Position numbers and translations under genes: made by a program | Shown here: positions 52,730 to 61,839 of the stretch, piece by piece | Layout of the letters: every line of letters begins with the position of its first letter | Numbering within the stretch: the stretch's first letter is position 1 | Notes under the pieces: generated by a model | What the model was told of the DNA's origin: nothing | Seen by the model: the letters and a program-made list of their open reading frames with translations, nothing else | Databases searched by the model: none | Origin: Nitrospira sp. | GTDB lineage: Bacteria; Nitrospirota; Nitrospiria; Nitrospirales; Nitrospiraceae | DNA: 64,000 bases | NCBI GenBank assembly: GCA_024331125.1 | Contig: JANDJI010000002.1 | Location: forward strand, 1 to 64,000 | Direction: 5' to 3'

Positions 52730-54772
52730 ATGGCCGGCCTTGCCACGGATATCGCCCATCAGATCGGGTTTCTGACGGGGATCGTGCTGTACGCCGTGCT
52801 GCTGGCCATGGTGTCGGCGAATTCGGTCTCTGTTTCCACAGAGGGAGAGAAAACGAAGCGTTGGCACGAGCGGTTGCCGATTCCCCTCGCGATTGCCGTC
52901 CTTGGGCTGTTCTGGAACCTCGCCGCTCTCGCCTCGGGGTTGGTATCGGCCCAGACTCCCATCGTCACACAAGCCTTTTTGTCGTTCGTGGCCGTGTCAA
53001 CGTTGGGCGGGCTGCCGGCATTGGCGATCCATTCCGTTTGGCAGGCGGCCGGGGGAGCGGTGAGATCGCCGTTGGGCGTCTTGGCGGCGAGCGGGTATGG
53101 GCTCAGTATCGCGACGACGATGTGGAACGGTTGGGCGCTGGCATCCGGCGGCGTGATCCCCGATCCCGGCGCCTGGCGGATGTTGACCGGCGGGTTTCTC
53201 TTTTTGTTTTTCGTCCTGCTCCTGCTTATGAAGCGGACCTTGACCGGTCATGGCGGTTTGATGCTCGTCCTGCTCGCCGTTTGTTCCGTTGCGGCGCTAC
53301 CGCTCAGTCGCCACTCAAGCGACGGTCTCCCTTGGTGGCTGGATTTCTTGGGTCACCATGCGTCGCTCCCCGTTGCCGTGGCCGTGTTGTATCGCGACTA
53401 CCGATTCGTGTTTGTCGATCGTTTTGTCAGCCGAGCCCTGTCGCTGTTGTTGGTCGTCGTCATAACGGTCGGTCTCTACCTGTTTGCCGTGATGCCCTGG
53501 CTCGGCGACGGCGCAACCGGCCGCGTATCGCCGGTCGTCTCCGGTCTGATCATTTCACTGTGGGTGGCGACGGCCTTGGGATATCCATGGCTGCGCCGGC
53601 AGGTGAGCCGGCTGGTCGATACGTTCATCCTTGAACGACCCGACTATCGCGAGCTTCGACGTCTGTTGGCACAACGTCTGGACGGGCTGGATACCGCCGA
53701 CACCGTGTTGGGCGAACTGTGCCAAAGTTTGCAACAGGCCCTCCGCTCCCGAGAGGTCCGGTGGGAACGGATCGAAGAAATCCCCTTGTTGCCGCATCTG
53801 TCCGAAGACCATCGCAAGACGGATGGGGCAGGAAATCGACGGCGGGCGGAGCAGGAGGTTCCCGTTCTCACGACACAGGGAGGTTTGACGATCATCGTGC
53901 CGACATGGGAGCCGCCCCGCTACCTGTTGACGGTCGCCGTGCGCGAGGACGGGTATCGGTTTCTCTCGGAAGAGCTGGCTCTTGCGGAGGAGGCGGCGTC
54001 GCTCGCCGCGCGGCGGATCGACGTGCTTCGGACGAGCCATGAACGATGCGAGATCGCGTTGCGCGAACAAGAGATGCAAAAGCTCGCGACCGAGGCGGAA
54101 CTGCGGGCGCTGCGCGCGCAGGTGAATCCTCATTTTTTGTTCAATGCGCTCAACACCGTCGGGTATCTGATCGATACGGCGCCCGCCCGGGCCGCCGCCA
54201 CTTTGCGGGATCTCACATACCTGCTGCGAAACATTCTCCGCCGGATGGAAGACAACTTCACCACGCTGGGCGAGGAACTCGATCTGGTGCGCGCCTACCT
54301 CGACATCGAACAGGCGAGGTTTGAAGAACGGTTGTCCGTATGTATCGACGTGCCGCGGGATCTGCATCGAGTCCGGGTCCCGGCACTGGTGCTTCAGCCG
54401 CTGGTGGAAAACGCCGTCAAACACGGGGTCCAGCAGTCGATGCGAGGCGGGGAAATTCGAATCGCCGCCTGGCTCACGTCCGAGTTGACCCGACAAGGCG
54501 GGCTCCGGTCTTCGCCGCAGTTGCTCTGTTTGGAAATTGTCGATACGGGCGCGGGCGCCTCCGAAGAGGTCTTGAGGTGTGGCCGACAACGGGGGATCGG
54601 ATTGACGAACGTGGAAAACCGACTCCGCTGCCTCTATGGAACTTGGGCCTCATTGTGGATCGTGAGCACGCCCGGCGTGGGCACGACGGTCACGGTCCGA
54701 TTTCCCGTCGATGAGCCGGCGGTGCCGCCGGTGCCGTCCGCCTCTCTGACGGTGGGCAAGGGAGCGTCATGA
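52730..54772 (+). CDS. LytS-type sensor histidine kinase
   Basis: About 680 residues. The N-terminus has eight or so hydrophobic segments (1-300), a coiled-coil/GAF-like middle, and a His_kinase/HATPase pair typical of the LytS family: ALRAQVNPHFLFNALNTVGYL with the phospho-accepting His and Asn, LQPLVENAVKHGV N box and IVDTGAGAS plus RGIGLTNVENRL. The start is GTG 52727 or ATG 52730. It overlaps the response regulator by four bases. The signal is unknown; the Tad pilus locus follows 2 kb downstream. Confidence 0.9.
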   Translation: MAGLATDIAHQIGFLTGIVLYAVLLAMVSANSVSVSTEGEKTKRWHERLPIPLAIAVLGLFWNLAALASGLVSAQTPIVTQAFLSFVAVSTLGGLPALAIHSVWQAAGGAVRSPLGVLAASGYGLSIATTMWNGWALASGGVIPDPGAWRMLTGGFLFLFFVLLLLMKRTLTGHGGLMLVLLAVCSVAALPLSRHSSDGLPWWLDFLGHHASLPVAVAVLYRDYRFVFVDRFVSRALSLLLVVVITVGLYLFAVMPWLGDGATGRVSPVVSGLIISLWVATALGYPWLRRQVSRLVDTFILERPDYRELRRLLAQRLDGLDTADTVLGELCQSLQQALRSREVRWERIEEIPLLPHLSEDHRKTDGAGNRRRAEQEVPVLTTQGGLTIIVPTWEPPRYLLTVAVREDGYRFLSEELALAEEAASLAARRIDVLRTSHERCEIALREQEMQKLATEAELRALRAQVNPHFLFNALNTVGYLIDTAPARAAATLRDLTYLLRNILRRMEDNFTTLGEELDLVRAYLDIEQARFEERLSVCIDVPRDLHRVRVPALVLQPLVENAVKHGVQQSMRGGEIRIAAWLTSELTRQGGLRSSPQLLCLEIVDTGAGASEEVLRCGRQRGIGLTNVENRLRCLYGTWASLWIVSTPGVGTTVTVRFPVDEPAVPPVPSASLTVGKGAS

Positions 54773-55560
54773 CAGAGCCGGCCACGAAGCTTCGCGTCGT
54801 CGTTGCGGATGACGAGCGGCCGGCGCGCGCCGTCTTGACGAAACTGCTCGGATCGTTTTCCGACGTCGAACTGGTCGGCGAGGCGGAAAACGGGCCGGCG
54901 ACGGTCGAACTCATCGATCATGCCGATCCCGACCTGGCCTTGATCGACTTGCAAATGCCCGGATTGGATGGGCTGGGCGTGGCGCGAAAATTCAAGGCGG
55001 CGGATCGCCCCCTGATCGTGTTCGTCACGGCCTATGATGAATACGCGGTCGGCGCCTTTGAAGTGCAGGCGATGGATTATCTCTTGAAGCCGGTGGACCG
55101 CAAGCGCTTGGCGGACACCCTTGCGCGGGCCCGTGCGAGACTCGAACAATTGGCCCTGGCCGACGGCGACATGCCGGATGCGGAGTCGGCACAGTCGGAG
55201 GAGTCATCTCATGGAGCGTCTCACTTTCTTGAACGGATCCCCGTCCGTCAGAAGGACGACATTTTTCTGCTGCCGGTCGGTCAGATCGCCTCGGTCGTGG
55301 CCGACGGCGAATTGCTCTACCTCACGACCGTCCGCAAAGAACGACATGTGATCAACTATCGCCTCAAGGCGCTTGAGCGGCGATTGGACCCCCGACGATT
55401 CATTCGAATCGACCGCGGCTCGATCGTCAACATCGAATGTATCAACCGCGTCACCCACATGCCGGGCGGCGTTTTCCTCGTCACTCTCGCCAACACCCAG
55501 CAGCTGAAGGTCAGCCGCGCCCAGTCGCGCCTGTTGCGCAGGCGGTTGCTGCGGCTGTAG
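54769..55560 (+). CDS. LytTR-family response regulator
   Basis: 263 residues. The receiver domain (about 8-120) has acidic residues in VVADDERPARA, phosphoacceptor Asp in LALIDLQMPGLDGL and Lys in YLLKPVD. The C-terminal LytTR DNA-binding domain (about 160-263) has IPVRQKDDIFLLPVGQIASV, IRIDRGSIVNIECI and HMPGGVFLVTLAN. It is partner of the LytS-type kinase (ATGA overlap). LytTR proteins bind imperfect direct repeats; I saw no clear target site. Confidence 0.92.
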   Translation: MTEPATKLRVVVADDERPARAVLTKLLGSFSDVELVGEAENGPATVELIDHADPDLALIDLQMPGLDGLGVARKFKAADRPLIVFVTAYDEYAVGAFEVQAMDYLLKPVDRKRLADTLARARARLEQLALADGDMPDAESAQSEESSHGASHFLERIPVRQKDDIFLLPVGQIASVVADGELLYLTTVRKERHVINYRLKALERRLDPRRFIRIDRGSIVNIECINRVTHMPGGVFLVTLANTQQLKVSRAQSRLLRRRLLRL

Positions 55561-55622
55561 GGCGGCGGGCACGGCCCAAGCAGCCGGGACGATCGACCGA
55601 GGAGCCCGAGGCTCCGAGCAGG

Positions 55623-56366
55623 CTAGAGCCGCGACCATTCGTGAATCATCGGCCTGGCTGTCACAATGGGATCGACGCGGAGGTACCAGCGGCCGTCCGA
55701 TGAGGCAGGGACGACCGGCGAGCGGTGCACGACGCCTCGATTTGTTCCACATCCCGCGTCGCCCTTGAGAATCAGGATCTGAAACGGCTGTGCCGCGTAG
55801 ACCGTCGCATCGGGCCCGGCGATCTTGCGATTGTCGCCCCGTCCCAGCCCGTTGCGGTTGACCTGTTTGTCGTCCAACCACTCGGTGCCGGGGCCTCGCA
55901 AGGTGCAGAGCAGCCGAACGGCGAATCGATCGGTGTGAAACAGAGGGCAGGATTGTTCTCGTGTTCTGCGGAGCGAGAGACGGAGATTGCCGCCCGGCGC
56001 AATCGAGGCAAACGCCGCCAGAGCCGGTGTAAATTCTGTCAGAAGGTGTCGCACCAACCGGTCTTCCACGATTGTCGCGGTACCGGCCGCTTTGTCTTTC
56101 GGCAGGGTCAGCTCCATCTGAGGAAGCTCCGCGAAGGGCTGGGTCGCGATGGCTTGTCGGAGTGAAAGAGAGGGCGACCAAGGATAGAGGAGAAGGTTCT
56201 TGGCCGGATCCGCCAGGCGGTCGATGTCGCTCCAATCGGTGATGATGACCACGTTGCGGGGCAGAAGTGTTGAATCGATCGGACTCATTCCATCGATTCG
56301 AATCGTCGAGACTGAATGGCCGGTCGGATCGTCTTCCGGTGCCGTGTGATGACCGTGTACTTTCAT
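55623..56366 (-). CDS. DUF1826-family protein
   Basis: 247 residues. CPLFHTDRFAVRLLCTLRGPGTEW, VHRSPVVPA and a DGRWYLRVDP end match DUF1826, whose function is unknown; members often lie near COG0523 genes and zinc-response genes in other bacteria, as I recall. His and Cys residues in the core suggest metal binding. No palindrome of the Zur type lies upstream here, so co-regulation is not supported by sequence. AGGGAGG precedes ATG 56366. Confidence 0.78.
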   Translation of the reverse strand: MKVHGHHTAPEDDPTGHSVSTIRIDGMSPIDSTLLPRNVVIITDWSDIDRLADPAKNLLLYPWSPSLSLRQAIATQPFAELPQMELTLPKDKAAGTATIVEDRLVRHLLTEFTPALAAFASIAPGGNLRLSLRRTREQSCPLFHTDRFAVRLLCTLRGPGTEWLDDKQVNRNGLGRGDNRKIAGPDATVYAAQPFQILILKGDAGCGTNRGVVHRSPVVPASSDGRWYLRVDPIVTARPMIHEWSRL

Positions 56367-56839
56367 GGGATCCCTCCTTTTTGAGACTCTGGGGGTTTGA
56401 AGCGCCGATCTCCCTTTCTATATCGGAAGAAGCTTACCGTCTGTGACTGTTTCATGAACGGCCGATGGAGAGCAGCCGGCGGGCTTATTCGGCTCATCAG
56501 CGGCTGTGCCTTAATCAAGACGACTCACAAGGGTAAGGTGTGTGACGCTGATCGGCAACTTGAACCCCACCTCTTAGCTCTTTTCGCTATCGATTTGCCG
56601 CCTCGTTTGTCTCGTGCAGACGACCGATCATCAGCTCATTCCGACCGTTGATTGAAAAATAGTCGTCAGAGACGTTGCGCGGTCTCTATACCTCACCCCG
56701 CGCATGTGCAGGAGTTCTGTCGGGACAGACAGAATGGTCCGGCAACAGGTCCCACCACGGCGGTGCCGGCTGCCCGGAGGCTGGAAGGCTTCCGTCAAAG
56801 GGAGTGGTTGGGATGGCTTCAACACACAGGAGGTGTCAG
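56367..56839. other. Leader region before the Flp pilin, with two dyads
   Basis: No convincing gene in 473 bases. Two inverted repeats lie close to the pilin: AGAGAC-8 bp-GTCTCT at 56668-56687 and TTCTGTC-6 bp-GACAGAA at 56715-56734. They may be regulatory or parts of a structured 5' leader. The DUF1826 gene diverges on the left. Confidence 0.4.
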
Positions 56840-57196
56840 ATGGTGAAGGCATTAGTGCGTGATAAGAAGGGTGCGGCGTTGGTCGAGTACAGCCTGCTTA
56901 TCGCCGGTGTCGCGCTGATGGGCGCGGCTGCCGTGTCGATTTTCGGGCACAAGACCAGCGATCTGATGGCGGCGGTGGCGGCGGTCATGCCGGGCGCCCA
57001 CGAAGACGATAACGCGGCGCTGGTGTCCGGCAAGCTTATCGAGACCACCGACGCCGGCGCCGGTCCCATTCAGTTGGATGTCGCCCAGATTGTGGCCAAC
57101 ACCGACACGGAGCGGTTGGGGAATAACATCCTCGGCGTGGCCAACAATACCGGCGCGAATGCTCTCTCCAACTTGGTCGTCGAAGCGAACCCGTAA
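56840..57196 (+). CDS. flp: Flp/Tad-type pilin, unusually long
   Basis: 118 residues. The prepilin motif KKGAALVEYSLLIAGVAL near residue 10 carries the Flp signature (cleavage after Gly, Glu-Tyr at +5/+6). Typical Flp pilins have 50-80 residues; here about 70 residues follow the helix, rich in Asn, Thr and Asp (TDTERLGNNILGVANNTGAN). CAGGAGG precedes ATG 56840; an earlier in-frame ATG gives a non-pilin extension. It is the first gene of the Tad locus. Confidence 0.9.
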   Translation: MVKALVRDKKGAALVEYSLLIAGVALMGAAAVSIFGHKTSDLMAAVAAVMPGAHEDDNAALVSGKLIETTDAGAGPIQLDVAQIVANTDTERLGNNILGVANNTGANALSNLVVEANP

Positions 57197-57215
57197 GGGG
57201 ATGATCTGTGAGACG

Positions 57216-57250
57216 GACCGAGCCTCCGCCTCTCTGGCGGAGGCTCGGTC
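57216..57250 (+). terminator. 15-bp perfect intercistronic hairpin after flp
   Basis: GACCGAGCCTCCGCC and GGCGGAGGCTCGGTC flank a TCTCT loop, in the 81-base gap between flp and rcpA. No T tract follows, so it may be a factor-dependent terminator, attenuator or a block that stabilises the flp mRNA. This would give more pilin than assembly proteins. Confidence 0.7.
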
Positions 57251-57277
57251 GTCTCATGAGGGAACGGCATTCTATCT

Positions 57278-59440
57278 ATGATGGTCGGGAAACAAACAGA
57301 TGGCCGGAATCGGGAGTCAAAAGGACTGCTCCTCTGTGTCGCGACGGCGGTTCTGGTGGTTCTGATCGTCCACGGGGTGTCGGCCTTGGCGGAGAACCTC
57401 CCTCGGACCTCGATGGGGCAAAGACCACCCTCGCCGAAACCGGCCTCAGTCGAGGGGGAAAAACCGGAGACGACGGCGCTGACCATCGTCAAATCGCATC
57501 ATCGCCGTCTGGTGATGAAAGAAGACATTCTGCGGATGGCCGTGGGGGACAGTGAAATCGTATCGGCCGAACTGGTCACCAACCGCGAGCTGCTTCTGCT
57601 CGGTGTCGAATCGGGACGGACGACGCTGCTGATCTGGTTCAAGTCCGGCCAATTGAAACAGTATCTCGTGATCGTTGAGCGTGACCTCTCGGTGCTCCAT
57701 GCCGCTCTGCACCACATCCATCCGTCGATCGGCGCCCGTCTGGCTCCGGACCGAGATGCGGTCCTGCTTACCGGGCTGGTCCCCGACGCCGGCTATTCCG
57801 TCGCCGCCGAGGCGGTGGCCAGGGACTATCTCAAGGCCGGTCAGGCCGGGAGCGGCAGGAAAGGCAAGGCGCGCGCCTTTGTGAAGGGAATCGGAAAGGC
57901 CGGCGCGGAGGGGACCGGAGCCGGCTTGCCGCCGTCCGATACAGAGGCGGAAGGCGAGGTTCCTTCAACCAACGAGACAGCCCGAATCGACGCGGAGATC
58001 GAGCCGAGCGTGGCGGTGATCAATCTCATCCGCGTCGAACAGTTGCCGCTCACGCCGGAAGAGAAGATTCGAGAGGCCATTCAGTCCATCGGCGGGAAAT
58101 CGGTCACCGTTCGGAGAGTCCTCCATGGCAACAGCCGGGATGACCAGCGGGACGTATTCGTGCTTGAAGGGACGGCGCCTAATCAGGTGGCCGTGGCCCG
58201 TATCCTCCATGTCGCGGCGCACGTCATCACCGGTGAAGCGACGGCGGAGGAGGATCTCAAGGTGCTGGCCGACGAATCCGGCGGATTGACGAGCCGGCGT
58301 GCGGCTCAGGTGGGAATGGGCACGTTGCAGCAAGGCATGGGCGGCGGGGGCGGCGCCATGGTAGGCGTAGGACAGTTGGGGCAGGTGCTGCAGGGAGGAG
58401 GAGGATCGCTCAGGCAAATCCGGCAACTGCAAAATCTGATCGGCAAGAACTTGGGCCGCGCAAAAATCGTCTCCGCCGCCAAGGGGCGGCTGCTCTCGTT
58501 CATCACGGTCAAGGACTTGCCGCAGGTCCGCTTGAACGTGCGTCTCTACGAGCTCAATCGGAACAAGCTGCTGACTTACAACTCGGACCTGATGGCGATC
58601 GCGGGAACCTTTTCTCAAGGCCGGTTGAATCCCGCGCCGAACGCGATTCCCTTTCAAGGTCCGGAAGCCGCGCGGGTCGGGCCGGATCGCATCTCATTCC
58701 AAAATGTGCTCTCGTTCCTCAACGGCACGTTGGGCAACACGGCTCAGTTCAAGGCGGGCCAATTTGCGCTCCAAGCGGTGTTTTCGTTGCTCAACCGCCT
58801 GAACGTCACCAGAACCTTGTCGTCTCCTTCCATGACGGTGCTTTCAGGCGAGTTGGCCACGTTCACGGTCGGAGGGGAGGTGCCGGTGCCGCAATTGTTT
58901 TCCCCCATCATCGGCGGCGGAAACGCCCAACTGCCGCCGGGCGTCTTCAGCGCCGTCGAGCTGGTGCCGTTCGGCATCACGCTTGGGATCAGGCCGCTGG
59001 TGGGCGACGATGATTCCATCACGCTCGACATCGTGCCGTCGGTCACGTCCCCGGACCCGTCCCTGACGCTGTCGCTCAAGGAGACGACGGGCGCCAATCA
59101 GCTCACGACCGCGTTCCGCATTCGATCGTTCATGACCCATGCCAAGGTCAATGACGGCGAAGGACTGTTAATGGCCGGACTGTTGGCCCGCGATCGAATG
59201 GACGATCAACTGTATCCACCGGGGCTGGGCGACCTTCCGGGAGTGGAATGGCTGGTCAGAAACTTTGCCCGTCGCGACGATCGGCAAGAATTGGTGGTGG
59301 TCATCAATCCGGTGATTATCCGGGAACCCAACCCCGATGTGAATCTGTGGGCGTTTCCGCCGGTCCACGAGTTGCCGCTGGTCCGGCGCGTCGGATCGTC
59401 GATGCGTTTCAAAGAGACGGTGGAAGGAGCCATGCCATGA
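57278..59440 (+). CDS. rcpA: Tad pilus secretin RcpA/CpaC
   Basis: 720 residues. An N-terminal segment with helix, then an N-domain (KEDILRMAVGDSEIVSAELV and TTLLIWFKSGQ), BON-like part and the secretin core (about 400-705: LPQVRLNVRLYELNRNKL, LSSPSMTVLSGELATFTVGGEV, and LPGVEWLVRNFARRDDRQEL). It forms the outer-membrane channel. An insertion (about 200-245) is rich in Gly/Lys/Ala, and a Gly-rich loop is at about 345-375; both are longer than usual. Start ATG 57278. It is the only secretin in the window. Confidence 0.92.
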   Translation: MMVGKQTDGRNRESKGLLLCVATAVLVVLIVHGVSALAENLPRTSMGQRPPSPKPASVEGEKPETTALTIVKSHHRRLVMKEDILRMAVGDSEIVSAELVTNRELLLLGVESGRTTLLIWFKSGQLKQYLVIVERDLSVLHAALHHIHPSIGARLAPDRDAVLLTGLVPDAGYSVAAEAVARDYLKAGQAGSGRKGKARAFVKGIGKAGAEGTGAGLPPSDTEAEGEVPSTNETARIDAEIEPSVAVINLIRVEQLPLTPEEKIREAIQSIGGKSVTVRRVLHGNSRDDQRDVFVLEGTAPNQVAVARILHVAAHVITGEATAEEDLKVLADESGGLTSRRAAQVGMGTLQQGMGGGGGAMVGVGQLGQVLQGGGGSLRQIRQLQNLIGKNLGRAKIVSAAKGRLLSFITVKDLPQVRLNVRLYELNRNKLLTYNSDLMAIAGTFSQGRLNPAPNAIPFQGPEAARVGPDRISFQNVLSFLNGTLGNTAQFKAGQFALQAVFSLLNRLNVTRTLSSPSMTVLSGELATFTVGGEVPVPQLFSPIIGGGNAQLPPGVFSAVELVPFGITLGIRPLVGDDDSITLDIVPSVTSPDPSLTLSLKETTGANQLTTAFRIRSFMTHAKVNDGEGLLMAGLLARDRMDDQLYPPGLGDLPGVEWLVRNFARRDDRQELVVVINPVIIREPNPDVNLWAFPPVHELPLVRRVGSSMRFKETVEGAMP

Positions 59441-59880
59441 CAGGCGTCGAGGTCCAAACCGGTCTGGGACATTTCGTCGTTCCGGCCCTCGGAGCCTTGT
59501 GGGCGACGGTCGTCGATGTGATCAACCGAGAGATTCCTGATCGGATCCCCCTGGGTGTGGCGCTGTGGGCGATCGGTGCCGAATCGTTGGGCTGGCTGCC
59601 CTTTTCCTGGCTCTCGCTGGCGCTTGGTTTTGCCGCGGCCTTGATGGTGGGGGTCGTTGGTTTTTGGTTCCAAAGCCTTGGCGGCGGAGACGTGAAATTA
59701 CTGGCGGCGCTGGGGGCATCCGTCGGGTTTTCCACTGTCTGGCCCCTCTTGTTTTGGACGGCCCTTGCCGGCGGGTTGCTCGGTGTGATTGCCGCCTATC
59801 GAGGGGAGCGGGAGCTGGCGTTTGCTCCGGCCATCGCCGTGGGATTGGCGGCCGTCATGCTGACGGAGGCGCTGGGATGA
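59437..59880 (+). CDS. tadV: Prepilin peptidase TadV/CpaA
   Basis: 147 residues with several membrane helices. The two catalytic Asp of the A24 family are visible: DVINREIPDRIP and GGGDVKLLAALG. It lacks the N-methylation domain of PilD, as is normal for TadV. It cleaves the leader of Flp and TadE-type pseudopilins. Start ATG overlaps the rcpA stop by four bases. Confidence 0.9.
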   Translation: MTGVEVQTGLGHFVVPALGALWATVVDVINREIPDRIPLGVALWAIGAESLGWLPFSWLSLALGFAAALMVGVVGFWFQSLGGGDVKLLAALGASVGFSTVWPLLFWTALAGGLLGVIAAYRGERELAFAPAIAVGLAAVMLTEALG

Positions 59881-60743
59881 GGCGAATGATCGACAGCCGA
59901 CGCCGGTCACCGCCATGGCCGCCGGTAGCGGCGAACGAGCGAGGCGGCGTCCTGATCGAGTTCGTGCTGATCGCGCTGGCACTGTATTTTCTGCTCGGGC
60001 TGCTTCTGGATTTCGGACGGCTGATCTTTACGGCGCAGGCCGTTCAAGAGGCGGCCCGCGTGGCTGCAAGAGAGTTGGCGCTCGCTCCGTTGCCGGGGGC
60101 CGTGACCTTCGAGGCCGCTCTGGAAGACCCGACGGTCCGGGCCAACTTGTACGATCCGAGTCGGCTGGTGATCCCCGTGACCGATGAGGCCTCGTTTCAA
60201 GCGGCGCTGGCATCGCTCCCGATCATCAACAAGGCGCTGGTGCCGTTGATGATCCATGAGACGCTCGATGGAACGGACTATCTCCGGTATCCCGGCGCGG
60301 TGTTGACCGATGGGTCGGGAGGGCTGACGGTCGGCATTCCTCGCGTGGTCTCGCGCGATGACGAAGGGAGAGAAACGATCGAGTGGATCGCGCCGCTCGA
60401 GGAGATCAGGCCCGATCCGGCCGATCCGACGACCGGCCCGTTCAGTGTCGCCTCGACCGGTCCGGAGCGGGGCTTGGTGGCGATCCGCATTAACTACCCG
60501 TTTCAGGCGGCGATGTTGGTGGGGTTTCAAGGAGGGACCTCGCCGATCGTCGCCGATGACGAATCGGTCGTCGAACTCAACGGGCTTCCACCCGGTCAGG
60601 CGCCGCTGGCGCCGCCGGGGACGGTGGGTGTGTATGGGGGACCGTTCGGCTTGGGGGGGCACTACAACTGGGGCGTCGTGCGAAGGCCGTTTCGAAAACT
60701 GCTGGCGGCCCAGGCGGTCTTTCGTCGGGAGGTGTTGTTATGA
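59877..60743 (+). CDS. tadE: TadE-like pseudopilin
   Basis: 288 residues. The N-terminal TadE motif ERGGVLIEFVLIALALYFLL has the cleavage site and +5 Glu, and FGRLIFTAQAVQEAARVAAR continues the TadE helix. The rest is a long periplasmic part, longer than typical TadE (150-200). It is translationally coupled on both sides (ATGA with tadV, overlap with rcpC). Confidence 0.85.
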   Translation: MRRMIDSRRRSPPWPPVAANERGGVLIEFVLIALALYFLLGLLLDFGRLIFTAQAVQEAARVAARELALAPLPGAVTFEAALEDPTVRANLYDPSRLVIPVTDEASFQAALASLPIINKALVPLMIHETLDGTDYLRYPGAVLTDGSGGLTVGIPRVVSRDDEGRETIEWIAPLEEIRPDPADPTTGPFSVASTGPERGLVAIRINYPFQAAMLVGFQGGTSPIVADDESVVELNGLPPGQAPLAPPGTVGVYGGPFGLGGHYNWGVVRRPFRKLLAAQAVFRREVLL

Positions 60744-61831
60744 ACATGACCCGTTCCTCGCGTCGTCGAAGGAGTTGGTTCGGGGGACCGATCTGGTCGG
60801 CGGTAGTCCTGGTCGCGGGGGTCGTGGTCGCCGTGGCCGGTCTGTGGGCCGCCGGCGCGATCAAGCTTGATCGGTTGTTCGGTCCGTCGTATCAGGGAAT
60901 GGTCGCCGTGCCGACCCCGTCGCGTCAGATCCCTCCCTATACGCGGGTGACGCGCGAATATCTGCTGGACGAGAAGGGGAACCTTTCCTTCATGCACTTG
61001 CCGCCCGACGCGGTGACGCCGGAAATGTACGTCCAATTGAGCGACATTCTCGGGCGGGTCACCAAAAAACCCAAGCCTCCCGGCTACGTCTTTACCGAAG
61101 CCGATTTTCTTCCGAAGGGCAGTCGCGCGGGTCTCGTGGCCGGAGTTCCGCCGGGGAAACGGGCGATGCGGATCGAAGCCGATCAGGTCAAGGGACTGTA
61201 CGGGCTGAACATCGGAGACCGGTTCGATCTGGTCGCCACCATTCCGATCGAGACGAAAACCGGCGCCAAGGGACTCAAGATCGGCGGAGCCTATCAAGAG
61301 GTGTTGACGCTTCAGGCCGAACTCACCAACTGGATGAAGCAGGCGACCGTGCGGGTGTTGGTGCAAAACGGCGTGCTGGTCGAGCCGCTCACGACCAGGC
61401 CCGTTCCGGTGACCGCCAATACGCTCACCAAAGGCAGTGTCACGAAAACCAAGCCGGTTCAAGAGTACGTCATCGCGGTGGATCCGCGGGAAGTGGCTCT
61501 GTTGACTCAGGCGATCGCCGTAAAAGCGCAGATCAACGCCGTGCCTCGATCCGGACAGCCGGGGGATCCCGAGGACAGTCACACGCCGGATCTGCAGCCC
61601 TGGCATCCGTACGGCGGATTGGCTGGCGCCAGCGAATCGGCCGGCGACGCCTTCGGCAACATTCCAAAACTGACGATGGTCGAAACGATTTCCGGGAAAA
61701 AGAAGCTCGGATTCCATCGCGGTGTCTTGGGCGTGCCGATGAGCGAGGCGGCGGAATCGGAGCGGCGGGAACGGCGGAACGGTTCGGCCTCCGGCGCGGC
61801 GCCCGTCGGCCGCACGGAGCAGGAACGGTAA
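60740..61831 (+). CDS. rcpC: Tad pilus assembly protein RcpC/CpaB
   Basis: 363 residues. A membrane helix (about 20-40), then a SAF-like domain (PSRQIPPYTRVTREYLL, VPPGKRAMRIEADQVKGL, NIGDRFDLVATI) and the conserved VAVDPREVALLTQAIA-like end, which is VIAVDPREVALLTQAIA here. It helps stabilise the secretin. The C-terminal 50 residues are Ser/Arg-rich and atypical. Confidence 0.88.
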   Translation: MNMTRSSRRRRSWFGGPIWSAVVLVAGVVVAVAGLWAAGAIKLDRLFGPSYQGMVAVPTPSRQIPPYTRVTREYLLDEKGNLSFMHLPPDAVTPEMYVQLSDILGRVTKKPKPPGYVFTEADFLPKGSRAGLVAGVPPGKRAMRIEADQVKGLYGLNIGDRFDLVATIPIETKTGAKGLKIGGAYQEVLTLQAELTNWMKQATVRVLVQNGVLVEPLTTRPVPVTANTLTKGSVTKTKPVQEYVIAVDPREVALLTQAIAVKAQINAVPRSGQPGDPEDSHTPDLQPWHPYGGLAGASESAGDAFGNIPKLTMVETISGKKKLGFHRGVLGVPMSEAAESERRERRNGSASGAAPVGRTEQER

Positions 61832-61839
61832 AGAGGCCG

